Notes: a model not told the origin generated them from the letters alone. A DNA stretch of 64,000 bases from Moorella thermoacetica (GCF_001267405.1 NZ_CP012369.1:1390001-1454000); one strand, 5' to 3'; positions 44,472 to 53,711 are shown, numbered from the stretch's first letter. Made by a program: numbers and translations.

Positions 44472-45185
44472 CTAGGACCCGGTCTCCGGCCCTTCCTGGC
44501 CGTCCCCGGCATTAGCCAGTTCGTAGGCCCGGCAGGAGATCTCCTGATAGTAGCTGGCCAGCAGCTGCTGAAACTCCCGGGCATAAGGACCAAGGGGTGG
44601 CGGGCCCAGGCGTTTTAAAACAGCCCGGGGTATGGCTGGAGGTGCGATATTGACCTGGAAAAGGGCCAGCTCCGGGCCCGCCCGCCAGAATTCGCCCGGG
44701 TCCCGGGGAAGCACCGGCAAAAGCTCCTCGCCCCCGGCAGCCGTTTCTTCCCCGCCTCCGGCAGCAGCCGCCGTCGCGCTTCCGCCGGCAAGGGCGGCCC
44801 GTTTCTCCCGCAGGGCGGTAATTAACTCTTCTTTCCCCCGGCCCCGCAGGCGAAAAACAAGGAAGGATGGTTGTCCCGGAGCTTTTGCAGCAGGGACCCC
44901 AACTCCCCCTCAGCTTCCACCCGGAGAACCGGCAGGCCGGGGACACCCGGGAGGCCGCCGTCCGGGCTCCCGGCCCGGCACCTGGCCTCCGGCCAGTCCG
45001 AGTCTCAGGGCTTCCTTCGCCGTGACGACCCCCGTTGAGGCACCTTCGCGCCAGAACCGGGACAGGGACTCCAACTCTTCGGGGCACAGCTCCACCCACT
45101 GGCCCCGCAGCCGGACCAGGGGCACCTTTCCCCGGCACTTAAAGCCAGCAAGGCGCTGATGAGTTCCTGTTCAGTACTCAAAACC
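44472..45185 (-). pseudogene. eroded SNF2-helicase/SWIM-protein type remnant
   Basis: Reading leftward from about 45185, one frame gives LVRLRGQWVELCPEELESLS, as in the N-terminal SNF2-associated region. The frame then shifts; another reads GLPVLRVEAEGELGSLLQKL. A third frame reads VFRLRGRGKEELITALR and then RDPGEFWRAGPE, ending YYQEISCRAYELA. The last part resembles the C-terminus of SWIM zinc-finger proteins that pair with SNF2 helicases. No frame covers the region without stops. I am fairly sure it is broken and less sure of the family. Confidence 0.5.
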
Positions 45186-45219
45186 GGGGTAACTCAGACC
45201 ACTCCGTACCATAGTCCAG

Positions 45220-45996
45220 TTATATCACCGGTGCGGCGACCCTATTGACCAGGCTGCCGATGTTCTCCACCCTGATTTCAATGGTATCGCCCACCTGCAT
45301 AGGGCCCACACCTGCAGGGGTGCCGGTAAGGATCAGGTCCCCCGGGTGGAGGGTCATCACCCGAGAGATAAAACTGACCAGCCTGGGTACCGGGAAAATC
45401 AACTGGGAAGTACGCCCGTCCTGCTTCAATTCTCCGTTCAGGAAGGCCTGGACCCGAAGGTCGCCGGCGTCGATACCCCGGACAATCCAGGGACCGCAGG
45501 GCAGAAAGGTGTCGAAACCCTTGGCCCTGGTCCACTGGCCGTCCTTCTGCTGCAGGTCCCGGGCCGTGACATCGTTGGCTATGGTGTAGCCAAAAATATA
45601 GTCTGCCGCCTCTCTTTCCTCGACGTTATGGGCCTCGCGGCCGATGACCACCGCCAGTTCGGCTTCATAATCCAGGCGGCCCACCATAGGCCAGTAAATA
45701 ATCGTCTCCCCGGGGCCGATGACGCTGGTGGACGGTTTTATAAAGATCACCGGTTCCTCCGGTAGCTTTTCGCTCATCTCGGTAATATGGTTGCGGTAAT
45801 TCAGACCAACACACACGGCCTTGCCCGGCCGGCATGGGGCCAGGAGGCGAACTTCGTCCAGGCTAAATTGGCGCCCGCTTTCCCGGCAGGGGCCAAAGAT
45901 TTCGCCCTCCAGGGCCAGGATTTTCGCCCCTTCCAGGCGGCCGTAAAAAACCTCACCCCCAGCGCTAAAACGTACTATCTTCTCGCTTCTTTCCAT
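45220..45996 (-). CDS. fumarylacetoacetate hydrolase family protein
   Basis: This 258-aa FAH-fold enzyme has VGLNYRNHITEM near residue 63, the metal ligands in FIKPSTSVIGPGE and DYEAELAVVIG near 108, and LTGTPAGVGPM near 221. Members are acylpyruvate hydrolases, hydratases or oxaloacetate decarboxylases; the substrate is not evident. The ATG follows GGGGAGGG. Confidence 0.85.
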   Translation of the reverse strand: MERSEKIVRFSAGGEVFYGRLEGAKILALEGEIFGPCRESGRQFSLDEVRLLAPCRPGKAVCVGLNYRNHITEMSEKLPEEPVIFIKPSTSVIGPGETIIYWPMVGRLDYEAELAVVIGREAHNVEEREAADYIFGYTIANDVTARDLQQKDGQWTRAKGFDTFLPCGPWIVRGIDAGDLRVQAFLNGELKQDGRTSQLIFPVPRLVSFISRVMTLHPGDLILTGTPAGVGPMQVGDTIEIRVENIGSLVNRVAAPVI

Positions 45997-46140
45997 TTGT
46001 AGCCCTCCCCTTTCCTGTTGAAGCCATAAAATTATTGTACTATATTTACAGCTTTTAAGTCACCGCAAAAAGCCCTCCGGGGGCTCGACGGGGCTGGCGC
46101 AGTGAAAAATTAACCGGGTTGCATTTCCCGGCAGAGGTGC

Positions 46141-46168
46141 ATTTGGTATTTATTATTTGGTATTTATT
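46141..46168. repeat. 14-bp tandem repeat upstream of dodecin
   Basis: ATTTGGTATTTATT occurs twice without a gap. It lies about 100 bp before the dodecin start. The surrounding 45997-46140 holds nothing else I can name. Confidence 0.6.
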
Positions 46169-46197
46169 GAAACGGTTGCTATAACGTCAGGAATGGG

Positions 46198-46223
46198 ATT
46201 ATTCTCCCTGGCGGGGGAATAAT
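46198..46223. other. inverted repeat upstream of dodecin
   Basis: ATTATTC and GAATAAT flank a TCCC-TGGC-GGGG core, giving a near-perfect palindrome 45 bp before the dodecin start. It could be an operator or a leader hairpin. Confidence 0.5.
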
Positions 46224-46267
46224 AAAGTCGCGAAGAAGAATCTAATCCGAGGAAGGGAGGGCTACTT

Positions 46268-46477
46268 TTGCACGTCAAAGTAGTAGAACTGGTGGGCGAA
46301 TCTCCTAACAACTGGAAGGACGCCGTTCAAAAGGCCGTGTCTGAAGCCAGCCGCGACATCAGTAACATCTCCGGCGTAGAGGTCTACAACCTGACAGCCA
46401 ACGTCAAGGACGGCAAGCTGTCCGAGTTTAAGGCCAATGTAAAAATCGCCTATGCCGACCACAGCGCAGATCTTTAA
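46268..46477 (+). CDS. dodecin family flavin-binding protein
   Basis: The 69-aa protein matches the dodecin size and fold pattern (VKVVELVGESPNNWKDAVQKA, then ISGVEVYNLTANVKDGK). Dodecins assemble into hollow dodecamers that store flavins or, in some species, CoA. The TTG start follows GGGAGGG by 5 bases. It has its own terminator and a palindrome upstream. Confidence 0.85.
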   Translation: MHVKVVELVGESPNNWKDAVQKAVSEASRDISNISGVEVYNLTANVKDGKLSEFKANVKIAYADHSADL

Positions 46478-46481
46478 TGCT

Positions 46482-46508
46482 AAAGCCCCGGACTTCGCCG
46501 GGGCTTTA
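46482..46508 (+). terminator. terminator of the dodecin gene
   Basis: AAAGCCCCGG and CCGGGGCTTT form a perfect 10-bp stem with an ACTTCG loop, right after the dodecin stop. The symmetric A/T ends allow use from both strands, so it may also serve the convergent yjbQ gene. Confidence 0.85.
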
Positions 46509-46558
46509 CAGATATAATGTACCGCGCAAAACAATGGATACCGGAAATGGCAGAAAAA

Positions 46559-46954
46559 TCATCCTTCCCACACCTTGACATGGACCTTGCGCCGGCGGGG
46601 TCCATCGAATTCGCAAAAATAAATACCCTGCCAGGTACCCAGAACCAGGCGGCCCTCATGGATAACTACCGTCTGGTTACTACCCATGAGGGAAGCCTTG
46701 ATATGGGCCGGAGAATTACCTTCCCCGTGACGGTAACCGCCAGCCGAGACGATTCTCGCCAGGGCCGCAAGGATATCGGTCACCACATCCGGGTCGGCGT
46801 TTTCATTAATAGTTACCCCGGCCGTGGTATGGGGTACATAAACCAGGCAGAAGCCCTCTTTGATGCCCGCCTCCTTTACCGTCTTTGCAGCCAGGTGGGT
46901 AATATCAATCATCGCCTCTTTAGCCTGGGTCTGAAGATCAAAGGTAAAAAGCAT
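46559..46954 (-). CDS. YjbQ/UPF0047 family protein
   Basis: About 132 aa from ATG 46954, which follows GGAGG by 9 bases; longer starts run into the ridA gene. The family motifs VYVPHTTAGVTINENADPDV and RRITF-type ending are present (VPHTTAG, HIKASLMG). The family has been linked to thiamin phosphate synthase-like activity, but its role is not settled. Confidence 0.85.
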   Translation of the reverse strand: MLFTFDLQTQAKEAMIDITHLAAKTVKEAGIKEGFCLVYVPHTTAGVTINENADPDVVTDILAALARIVSAGGYRHGEGNSPAHIKASLMGSNQTVVIHEGRLVLGTWQGIYFCEFDGPRRRKVHVKVWEG

Positions 46955-46955
46955 T

Positions 46956-47357
46956 TTACCGGCCTCCATTATTCCCGACAACCGCCACCGCCTCGATCTC
47001 CACCAGTACATCTTTAGGCAAGCGGGCCACCTCTACGCAGGAACGGGCCGGGGGTTCCTTGGTAAAGTACCGCCCGTAAACCTCGTTGATAGCGCTAAAG
47101 TCATTCATATCTTTTATATATACGGTAGTTTTGACAATATCCTCCAGGCCGGCCCCGGCGGCAGCCAGGACGGCCTGCAAATTGGCCATCACCCTGGCTG
47201 TCTGCTCAGCCGCCCCGCCGTCGACGATCCGGCCGCTTGCCGGGTCAAGGGGTATTTGACCGGAGGTGAAAATCAAGTTGCCTATCTTAATGGCCTGGGA
47301 GTAAGGCCCGATGGCTGCCGGAGCCTGATTGGTTGCAACTACTTTTTTGCCCGTCAT
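46956..47357 (-). CDS. ridA: RidA family enamine/imine deaminase
   Basis: This 133-aa RidA/YjgF/UK114 protein has AIGPYSQAI near 16-24, [10 protein letters not shown] near 31, and [19 protein letters not shown] near the C-terminus, including the substrate-binding Arg. It hydrolyses reactive enamine/imine intermediates from PLP enzymes. The gene sits immediately upstream of yjbQ. Confidence 0.92.
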   Translation of the reverse strand: MTGKKVVATNQAPAAIGPYSQAIKIGNLIFTSGQIPLDPASGRIVDGGAAEQTARVMANLQAVLAAAGAGLEDIVKTTVYIKDMNDFSAINEVYGRYFTKEPPARSCVEVARLPKDVLVEIEAVAVVGNNGGR

Positions 47358-47463
47358 TTGGCATCAATCCCTTCCAAAACCTCATCTTTATTCACAGGTT
47401 CCAGGGTTAATTATTCGCCGTAACTATATTTTTCCCTGCTGGTTAACTAATCGTCAACTCTGT

Positions 47464-48276
47464 TTACTCCCGGCACCCGGGCAGCGGTACGCTGTCCCCA
47501 TCCCAGCTCCCTTCCGCCTGGAGCAGTTCCCTAATTCTTTGCAGGGCCTGGCGCTCAATGCGGGAGATCTGTACCTGGGAGAGCCCCATTCGGGCCGCCA
47601 CTTCCGCCTGGGTTTTATCCTGGAAGAAACGCAGGACCAGCACCCGTCGGTGTTTTTCCGGCAACTGGCGCAGGACCTCCTTCAGGGCAATCTTATCCAG
47701 CCACTCCGGTTCCTCCCCGTCTTCGGAGGCCAGCTGGTCGAGAACGTAGATGGGATCGCCGTCGTCCTGGTAGACGGTGTCGTGGATGGAACTAGGCATC
47801 TGCACGGCTTCCAGGGCGGCTATAATCTCCTCCCGGGAGAGGTCCAGGGCCTCGGCTATCTCGCCGATGGCCGGTTCCCGGCCGAATTTCTTGGCCAGTT
47901 CCTCCCGGGTGCGGTTGACTTTAAAGGCCGTTTCCTTTAAGGAGCGACTGACCTTGACGGCGCTGTCATCCCGCAAAAAGCGCCGAATTTCCCCCAGGAT
48001 CATGGGTACGGCATAAGTGGAAAACCGCACCTTATAGCTTAAGTCAAACTTATCAATGGCCTTGATGAGCCCGATGGTTCCGATCTGGAAGAGATCTTCC
48101 AGCTCGTAGTTACGTTTCTCGAAGCGTTGCACCAGATTAAAAACGAGCTTCAGGTTACAGTTAATCAGCCGCTCCCGGGCCTCCTTATCCCCTGCCTTGG
48201 CCCGGCGCAACAACTCATCCGTCTCGGCTTCGGACAGGAGGGGAAAGCGGGGGAGATTCATTTCCGACAGGCGCAT
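47464..48276 (-). CDS. sigF: sporulation sigma factor SigF
   Basis: The 270-aa sigma factor has region 2 (NLKLVFNLVQRFEKRNYELEDLF and later YKVRFSTYAVPMILGEIRR), region 3, and region 4 with the helix-turn-helix (KTQAEVAARMGLSQVQISR). It is the third gene of spoIIAA-spoIIAB-sigF. It directs forespore transcription and is held inactive by SpoIIAB. Confidence 0.95.
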   Translation of the reverse strand: MRLSEMNLPRFPLLSEAETDELLRRAKAGDKEARERLINCNLKLVFNLVQRFEKRNYELEDLFQIGTIGLIKAIDKFDLSYKVRFSTYAVPMILGEIRRFLRDDSAVKVSRSLKETAFKVNRTREELAKKFGREPAIGEIAEALDLSREEIIAALEAVQMPSSIHDTVYQDDGDPIYVLDQLASEDGEEPEWLDKIALKEVLRQLPEKHRRVLVLRFFQDKTQAEVAARMGLSQVQISRIERQALQRIRELLQAEGSWDGDSVPLPGCRE

Positions 48277-48321
48277 TTCTTCACCGCCACCTCAACCGCC
48301 CGGTTACCGGGCAGCCCTCCA

Positions 48322-48768
48322 TCACTCTGCTCCCGCTTTCTTGAGGACCTTCAACATCCTGACCGTGGTTCCCCGGTTGACCTCCGAGGTCACTTCTACC
48401 TCGTCCATAAAGGACTGCATAAAGGCAAAACCCAGGCCCATCCGTTCCGGGTCGGTGGAGTAGGCCGGCTGCATGGCCAAGGCTACATCCTGGATGCCCC
48501 GACCCTGGTCGGTGACAGTAATCACCAGGCCGGCGGCGGTATGTTCGGCCGTGACCCGCACCGTTCCTCGGGGCTTGCCCTCGTAGCCGTGAATAATGGC
48601 ATTGGAAACGGCCTCGGAAACGGCCACCTTGATCTCTTCCAGTTCATTCAGGGTCATATCCACCTGGGCGGCAAAGGTGGCCACCGCCACCCGGGCCAGG
48701 CCAACGTTCTCCGGCAGGCTCAAAAACTCCAGGGCCATGCTGTTTTCCACCTGTTCCTGGCTGGCCAT
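48322..48768 (-). CDS. spoIIAB: anti-sigma F factor and kinase SpoIIAB
   Basis: The 148-aa GHKL kinase has the N box (AVSEAVSNAIIHGY), G1 box (VTDQGRGI) and a Gly-rich G2 (ERMGLGFAFMQSF). It binds SigF and phosphorylates SpoIIAA. The start overlaps the spoIIAA stop. Confidence 0.95.
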   Translation of the reverse strand: MASQEQVENSMALEFLSLPENVGLARVAVATFAAQVDMTLNELEEIKVAVSEAVSNAIIHGYEGKPRGTVRVTAEHTAAGLVITVTDQGRGIQDVALAMQPAYSTDPERMGLGFAFMQSFMDEVEVTSEVNRGTTVRMLKVLKKAGAE

Positions 48769-49109
48769 CAGTCAATCTCCCCCTGCTCGCTCAACCCTTC
48801 CCCGGTTTCAATAGTCATAATTTTCCCCAGGCCGGAGAGTTCCAGGAGGCGGCGCACCTGGGGCTGGGGCCGGTAGAGGATAATCCTGCCCCCTTTTTTT
48901 TGCAAACGCCGGTAACGACCCAGGATGACTCCCAGGCCCGAACTGTCCATAAAGGTCACGCCTGCCAGGTCCAGGAGCAGGACCTCGGGCCGGGCATGAT
49001 CCAGGCTGGCCTCCAACTCCTGGCGCAGCTGGTCGGCGGTCTCCAAGTCTACTTCACCTTTAATGCGGGCCTGGAGTTCTTTGCCCTCCATGCTGAAGAA
49101 TACCTGCAA
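48768..49109 (-). CDS. spoIIAA: anti-anti-sigma factor SpoIIAA
   Basis: This 113-aa STAS protein has its phospho-serine in TFMDSSGLGV. The start is a TTG; the GAGGGGG ribosome site lies in the right arm of a hairpin that also resembles a dacF terminator. A good sigma-H type promoter lies at 49145-49174. Confidence 0.93.
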   Translation of the reverse strand: MQVFFSMEGKELQARIKGEVDLETADQLRQELEASLDHARPEVLLLDLAGVTFMDSSGLGVILGRYRRLQKKGGRIILYRPQPQVRRLLELSGLGKIMTIETGEGLSEQGEID

Positions 49110-49112
49110 ACT

Positions 49113-49145
49113 AAAAACCCCCTCGTCAAGGTTTCCGAAGGGGTT
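49113..49145 (-). terminator. hairpin between dacF and spoIIAA
   Basis: AACCCCTTCG pairs with CGAGGGGGTT (49116-49145) on the minus strand, followed by TTTAG. It could terminate dacF transcripts. It also contains the spoIIAA ribosome site, so it may control translation. Confidence 0.6.
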
Positions 49146-49174
49146 AATTCGCTATGGCCTCGTCTTCTTCCTGC
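49145..49174 (-). promoter_or_regulatory. sigma-H type promoter of the spoIIA operon
   Basis: On the minus strand GCAGGAAGA (49166-49174), a 12-bp spacer, and AGCGAATTA (49145-49153) match the sigma-H elements RnAGGAWWW and RnnGAATWW. In Bacillus the spoIIA operon is driven by sigma-H with Spo0A. Confidence 0.7.
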
Positions 49175-49189
49175 TAAATAATGGCAAAT

Positions 49190-50428
49190 TTATTGTCGAA
49201 TAGTGAAAACGGCTCGGATGACCCGGACAATCTCCTGGCCCAGGGAGGCTTTTGCCACCTTTTGTTGCGTCACCAGCTGTACTCTATCGATCACCTGCCC
49301 GTCCCTTAGGACCAGCGCCTGGCCGACAACCTGCCCCTCCTTCACCGGGGCGTTGACAATACCCGGCAGTTCGACTTTGGTTGTCACGCCCTCAGCCTTA
49401 CCCCGGAGGCGGCTTATCCGGGCACCGACCTTCCCGGTCGTAACAATCTTTACCTGCTCCACCTGGCCCTTGCCCACCGGGATGCTGGCCACTACCTGGC
49501 CCGGGCCGTAAAACTCCTTGAAGGCCCACTGTTTAAAGGCCCAGTTGTACAGCTTCATAGATTCGGTAAAATGCCCCTGGGGCGTCTCGACGCCCATGAC
49601 AACGGCGACCAACCGCAAACCGTCCCTCTCCACCGTTGAAACAAGGTTCAAGCCGGCAGCATCGGTGAAGCCGGTCTTAAACCCGTCCGTTCCCGGGTAC
49701 CAATAGAGCATCTTGTTGGTGGTATCCAGGATGGTCAGGGGATCTTTACGCAGGGTATAGCGCTTAATGGAGGTCCACTCGCGGATTTTGGGGTACTTCA
49801 GGGCGTAACGGGCAATTACGGCCATATCATAGGCTGAGGTATAATTCTGTTCGTCATGGAGGCCGTGACAGTTGGCGAAGTGGGTATCCTTGAGGCCCAG
49901 TTCCTTGGCCTTGGCGTTCATCATGGCCACGAAGGCTTCCTCCGAACCCGCCAGATGCTCGGCCACCGCTACGGCCGCGTCGTTGGCCGAGGCCACGGCA
50001 ATAGCGATGAGCATCTGCTCCAGGGGAAAGGTTTCGCCTACAGCCAGGAAGACCTCCGACCCACCAAAGCTTTCGGCCCGTTCGCTCACCTGGACCGGTT
50101 CATCCAGGGTGGCCTGACCGTTGGCGACCATGTCCATAGCCACGACCATGGTCATGAGTTTGGTCATGCTGGCCGGATAATAATGGGCATGGGAGTTCTT
50201 CTCCCAGAGGATCTCCCCTGTCTGGGGGTCCATGAGGATGGCGCCCTTGGCATTGATATCTCCCGGCCCGGCTGCCGCGCCTGCCGTTGCCTGGACTTCA
50301 CCTGGCTGCCCGGTGACCGGCGCGGCTTCGTTTCCGGCCCCATCCGCCGGATCAGCCGCCAGCAAGAATCCCGGCCCCATTCCGAGGGCCAGGAGTAAGG
50401 CCAGCAGTATCGCTGTAAGTTTCTGCAC
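49190..50428 (-). CDS. dacF: D-alanyl-D-alanine carboxypeptidase DacF
   Basis: The 412-aa exported penicillin-binding protein has a signal peptide (about 1-25) and the serine-peptidase motifs SMTK near residue 86, SAND near 145, and KTG near 249. The C-terminal PBP5-type domain (about 310-400) follows. It trims peptidoglycan cross-links and is placed before spoIIA as in Bacillus. Confidence 0.92.
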   Translation of the reverse strand: MQKLTAILLALLLALGMGPGFLLAADPADGAGNEAAPVTGQPGEVQATAGAAAGPGDINAKGAILMDPQTGEILWEKNSHAHYYPASMTKLMTMVVAMDMVANGQATLDEPVQVSERAESFGGSEVFLAVGETFPLEQMLIAIAVASANDAAVAVAEHLAGSEEAFVAMMNAKAKELGLKDTHFANCHGLHDEQNYTSAYDMAVIARYALKYPKIREWTSIKRYTLRKDPLTILDTTNKMLYWYPGTDGFKTGFTDAAGLNLVSTVERDGLRLVAVVMGVETPQGHFTESMKLYNWAFKQWAFKEFYGPGQVVASIPVGKGQVEQVKIVTTGKVGARISRLRGKAEGVTTKVELPGIVNAPVKEGQVVGQALVLRDGQVIDRVQLVTQQKVAKASLGQEIVRVIRAVFTIRQ

Positions 50429-50578
50429 CCCACCGCCCCCCTGCCTGGCTTATTCTCTTTAAACATATATTATCCAGGGGGCAAAAATATGAGGGGTGAA
50501 TCCCGGCAGTTGATGATAACCTGCATAAAAGAAAACGACCCATCCTTCTTCAGGACAGGCCCCGCCCCACATGCCATT

Positions 50579-51748
50579 TTACTCCAGCAACATGGAAGCA
50601 AAGCTTTTCCCGGGCAGGTCATAAGGCACGCCCAAAAGGTCGGCCACCGTGGCGCCCAGGTCGGCGAAGGTCGGGCGAACACCGATATTCAGTGGCCGGA
50701 TGCGTTTCCCGTAAATTAAGAGGGGCACATATTCCCGGGAGTGATCGGTACTCGGGGTGGTCGGGTCACAGCCATGATCGGCGGTCAGGATCAGGGCGTC
50801 GCTGGTTTCCAGGGCGTCCAGGAGCTCCGGCAGGCGCCGGTCAAAGGCCTCCAGGGCAGCGGCATAACCGGCCACGTCGTTGCGGTGGCCGTAACGCATA
50901 TCAAAGTCCACCAGATTGGTAAAAATGAGGCCCCGCTCGCCCTCGCGCATAAAGTTGCGGGTCTGGTCGACGCCGTCCATGTTGTCGTGGGTGTGGATCC
51001 AGCGGCTGATACCCCTGCCCGCAAAAATATCCTTTATTTTACCTACGGCCATTACCTCCAGGCCGGCGGCGATGACGGCGTCCAGCAGGGTTGGCCGGGG
51101 CGGCTCCAGGGAAAAGTCCTGACGCCGGTCGGTACGGATAAAATGCCCCGGCTCCCCGACAAAGGGCCTGGCAATTACCCGGCCGACGGCATGTTCCCCG
51201 GTCAACAGCCGCCGGGCAATCTTACAATAGCGGTAGAGCTCTTCCACCGGAATGACCTCTTCATGGGCGGCAATCTGGAAGACGCTATCGGCCGAGGTGT
51301 AGACAATGGGATTACCGGTGCGCATATGTTCGGCTCCAAGTTCCTCGATTATTACCGTACCCGAAGCCGGTTTATTACCCAGGACCCGGCGGCCGATGGC
51401 CTTTTCAAAAGGCTCAATTATCTCCGGCGGGAAGCCATGGGGGTAGAGGGGAAAGGGTCGTTCTAAAATCAACCCGGCCAGTTCCCAGTGCCCGCTGGTG
51501 GTGTCCTTGCCGGCCGTTTGGGAAGCCATCTTACCCCAGGCGGCAGCCGGAGTGCCTACCGGGGGAATACCCCGCAGGGGAGTGATGTTACCCACCCCCA
51601 GGCGGGTAAGATTGGGTAGCCTGAGGTCTACAGTAGCGGCAATATGAGCCAGGGTGTTACTGCCTTCGTCCCCGTATTGGGCAGCGTCAGGCAGCGCCCC
51701 GACGCCAACGCTATCAAGAACGATGATGATGACCCGATCTAACTTCAT
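50579..51748 (-). CDS. deoB: phosphopentomutase
   Basis: About 389 aa from ATG 51748 ([21 protein letters not shown]), which follows GGAGGAAAGG. The alkaline-phosphatase superfamily metal residues are visible ([43 protein letters not shown]). It interconverts ribose/deoxyribose 1- and 5-phosphates. It follows xerD, as in Bacillus, but the usual purine phosphorylase gene is missing before dacF; 50429-50578 shows no gene. Confidence 0.93.
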
Positions 51749-51765
51749 GGCAATCCTTTCCTCCA

Positions 51766-52653
51766 TTACGCCCGCGGGTGGGTGTGATCATAAATCTCCC
51801 GGATTTTCTTCCGGGTCAGGTGGGTATAGATCTGGGTCGTACCTATATCTGCGTGCCCCAGGAGTTCCTGCACCGAACGCAGGTCGGCGCCGTTTTCCAG
51901 CAGATGGGTGGCAAAAGAGTGGCGCAGGGTATGGGGCGTTATGTCCTTTTTCAGGTTGGCCGCCCGCACATAACCCTTGAGGATCTTCCAGCAGCCCTGG
52001 CGGGAGAGGCGGCGGCCGTGGTGATTGACAAACAGGGCCGGTTCCGTTGCTCTTTTAATTAGTTTCCCCCGGCCGTTTTCTATGTATGTCCGGACATAGA
52101 AGCAGGCTACCTGGCCCATGGGAACCACCCTTTCCTTGGAACCCTTACCCAGGCAGCGGACAAACTCACCCTCCAGGTTTACCTGGTCCACGTTGAGGGA
52201 CACCAGTTCGGATACCCGCAGGCCGGTGGCATAGAGGAGTTCCAGCATGGCTTTATCCCTTAGACCAGCCGGGGTATCCGTGCGCGGCTGGTTAAGAAGC
52301 TTTTCGACTTCAGCCACCGTCAGCACCTGGGGCAACTTCTTAGACTGCCGGGGTGATTCCAGGTCGGCGGTAGGGTCGCTTTCCACCAGGCGCTCCCGCA
52401 GCAAGAAATGATAAAAAGATTTCAGCGCCGCCAGGTGCTGGGAAATGGTAGCCGGCGAGCGCCCGTCCTGCTGCATTTTCACCAGGTAAGCCACCAGTAA
52501 ACCTCGGGTCACATCCCGGGGCGATTTGACACCTGCTCCCTCCAGGTAGAGAAGAAACTGTTGCAAATCACTATTATAGGAAGCCAGGGTATTTTCGGCC
52601 AGACCCCGTTCCACCACCAGGTAATAGAGAAACTGATCCACCAGCTCGTGCAC
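51766..52653 (-). CDS. xerD: tyrosine recombinase XerD
   Basis: The 295-aa integrase has the core-binding SAM-like N domain and the catalytic residues Arg in ATGLRVSEL, Lys, [15 protein letters not shown] (HxxR), His in [10 protein letters not shown], and the Tyr nucleophile in TQIYTHLT. Length and context fit XerD, which resolves chromosome dimers with XerC. The GTG start follows a weak GGTGG. Confidence 0.92.
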
Positions 52654-52737
52654 GATGCACCACCGTTCCCCATAAGTTTACCAGATTATTTCCACATGTA
52701 AAGGTAAAAGTCCTCCAACAGCGCCAGAAAAAACCAC

Positions 52738-52763
52738 AAAAAATATCCGCCCCTGTGGGCGGA
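52738..52763 (-). terminator. terminator after the small membrane protein gene
   Basis: TCCGCCC and GGGCGGA (52746-52763) form a 7-bp stem; on the minus strand ATTTTTTG follows. It separates the spoIIM unit from xerD. Confidence 0.75.
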
Positions 52764-52768
52764 CCCTT

Positions 52769-53008
52769 TTATTCACCCCGGTAAAAGCTCCTCAGTTTCT
52801 CCAGCAAGCCCTCCAGGCCGGAATCCTGAACTGCCGACGTTGCGGCCGGTTGTTCCTGCCTCTGGATACCGGGCGGAGGATTATCCTCCCGGGCCAGGTT
52901 ACTATGGCCTCCGGCGGCCAGTTGTCCCAGCAGGACCACTGCCACCAGCACTGCGGCCAGCAGCCATACTATCTTCCTGCGCCAGTTGCTTATTGTCACC
53001 ACAACCAT
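52769..53008 (-). CDS. small membrane protein between spoIIM and xerD
   Basis: This 79-80-aa protein has one hydrophobic helix (about 12-32) and a polar, proline-rich outer part. GGAGGGGTG precedes the ATG. In Bacillus a DUF4227 gene (yqzK) occupies this position; the similarity here is positional more than sequence-based. Confidence 0.6.
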   Translation of the reverse strand: MVVVTISNWRRKIVWLLAAVLVAVVLLGQLAAGGHSNLAREDNPPPGIQRQEQPAATSAVQDSGLEGLLEKLRSFYRGE

Positions 53009-53028
53009 CAAGTCACCCCTCCAATCCT

Positions 53029-53643
53029 TTAGAAATAGGCCAGGACAATTCGGGCAAAAAAGGGGGACAGGTATCCTTCTACCAGGCCTCCTCCTACCAG
53101 TACCAGGGTTACCAGCAACATTAGAAAGGAATAGGTTAGAAAGCGTGGCAAAATGGCGGCCTCAGCCTGGCCGCGACCGCGCATTAAGCCGATAGAAAAA
53201 GAAATCCCCAGGATGGCTGCTATAAATAAGGCCGGTATCTGGATTATATTGGGCGGTAAAAGGGCCAGGAAGGAGAAGGCCATCCCCTGCAGCGCTTTCT
53301 GCTGGACCAAAAAACCGACGGTGAAACCCAGGATCAGGCCCTTTAAAAAGATAAGACCAATGATCAAGGGGATGCCGATCACCGTTAGACCCAGAAACCA
53401 AATCAGGCCCGTTTCCCTGAGGGCACCCAATAGGGCCTGGTAAGCGGCTTGGTTAAAACCAGGGCCTTCTCCCTTGAACTGGCTTAAAACTTTATCCAAA
53501 TAGGCTCCCAGCTGGCTTACCTGCTGCGGCTCTAAAAAGTTAACCGCTATGGTCCCGGTAATGATCCCCGCCAGAAAAAAGAAGCCGACCAGCAGGTATA
53601 AGCCGAGATTATCTTTTAGATGCCTGGTAAGGGCTCGCTCCAC
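53029..53643 (-). CDS. spoIIM: stage II sporulation protein M
   Basis: About 205 aa with five membrane helices and the SpoIIM/DUF95 pattern (FLKGLILGFTVGFLVQQ, ALLPPNIIQIPALF). I prefer GTG 53643, which follows GGAGGGAGTG; longer frames reach 53694 or 53730 and overlap the NUDIX gene end. SpoIIM works with SpoIID and SpoIIP in septal peptidoglycan dissolution during engulfment. Confidence 0.88.
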   Translation of the reverse strand: MERALTRHLKDNLGLYLLVGFFFLAGIITGTIAVNFLEPQQVSQLGAYLDKVLSQFKGEGPGFNQAAYQALLGALRETGLIWFLGLTVIGIPLIIGLIFLKGLILGFTVGFLVQQKALQGMAFSFLALLPPNIIQIPALFIAAILGISFSIGLMRGRGQAEAAILPRFLTYSFLMLLVTLVLVGGGLVEGYLSPFFARIVLAYF

Positions 53644-53711
53644 CTCACTCCCTCCCCCGGCGCTACCAGGAGAATTTCTCTCCCCTAGATACATATTCCG
53701 GGTGAGGATAA

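Noticed and set aside
44512-45138. 208-aa minus-strand frame over the SNF2/SWIM-type remnant
   Set aside because: The long open frame is an artefact of high GC; the recognisable protein motifs are in the other two frames, broken by shifts.
46141-46168. CRISPR-like repeats
   Set aside because: Only two directly adjacent 14-bp copies with no spacers; no cas genes are in the window.
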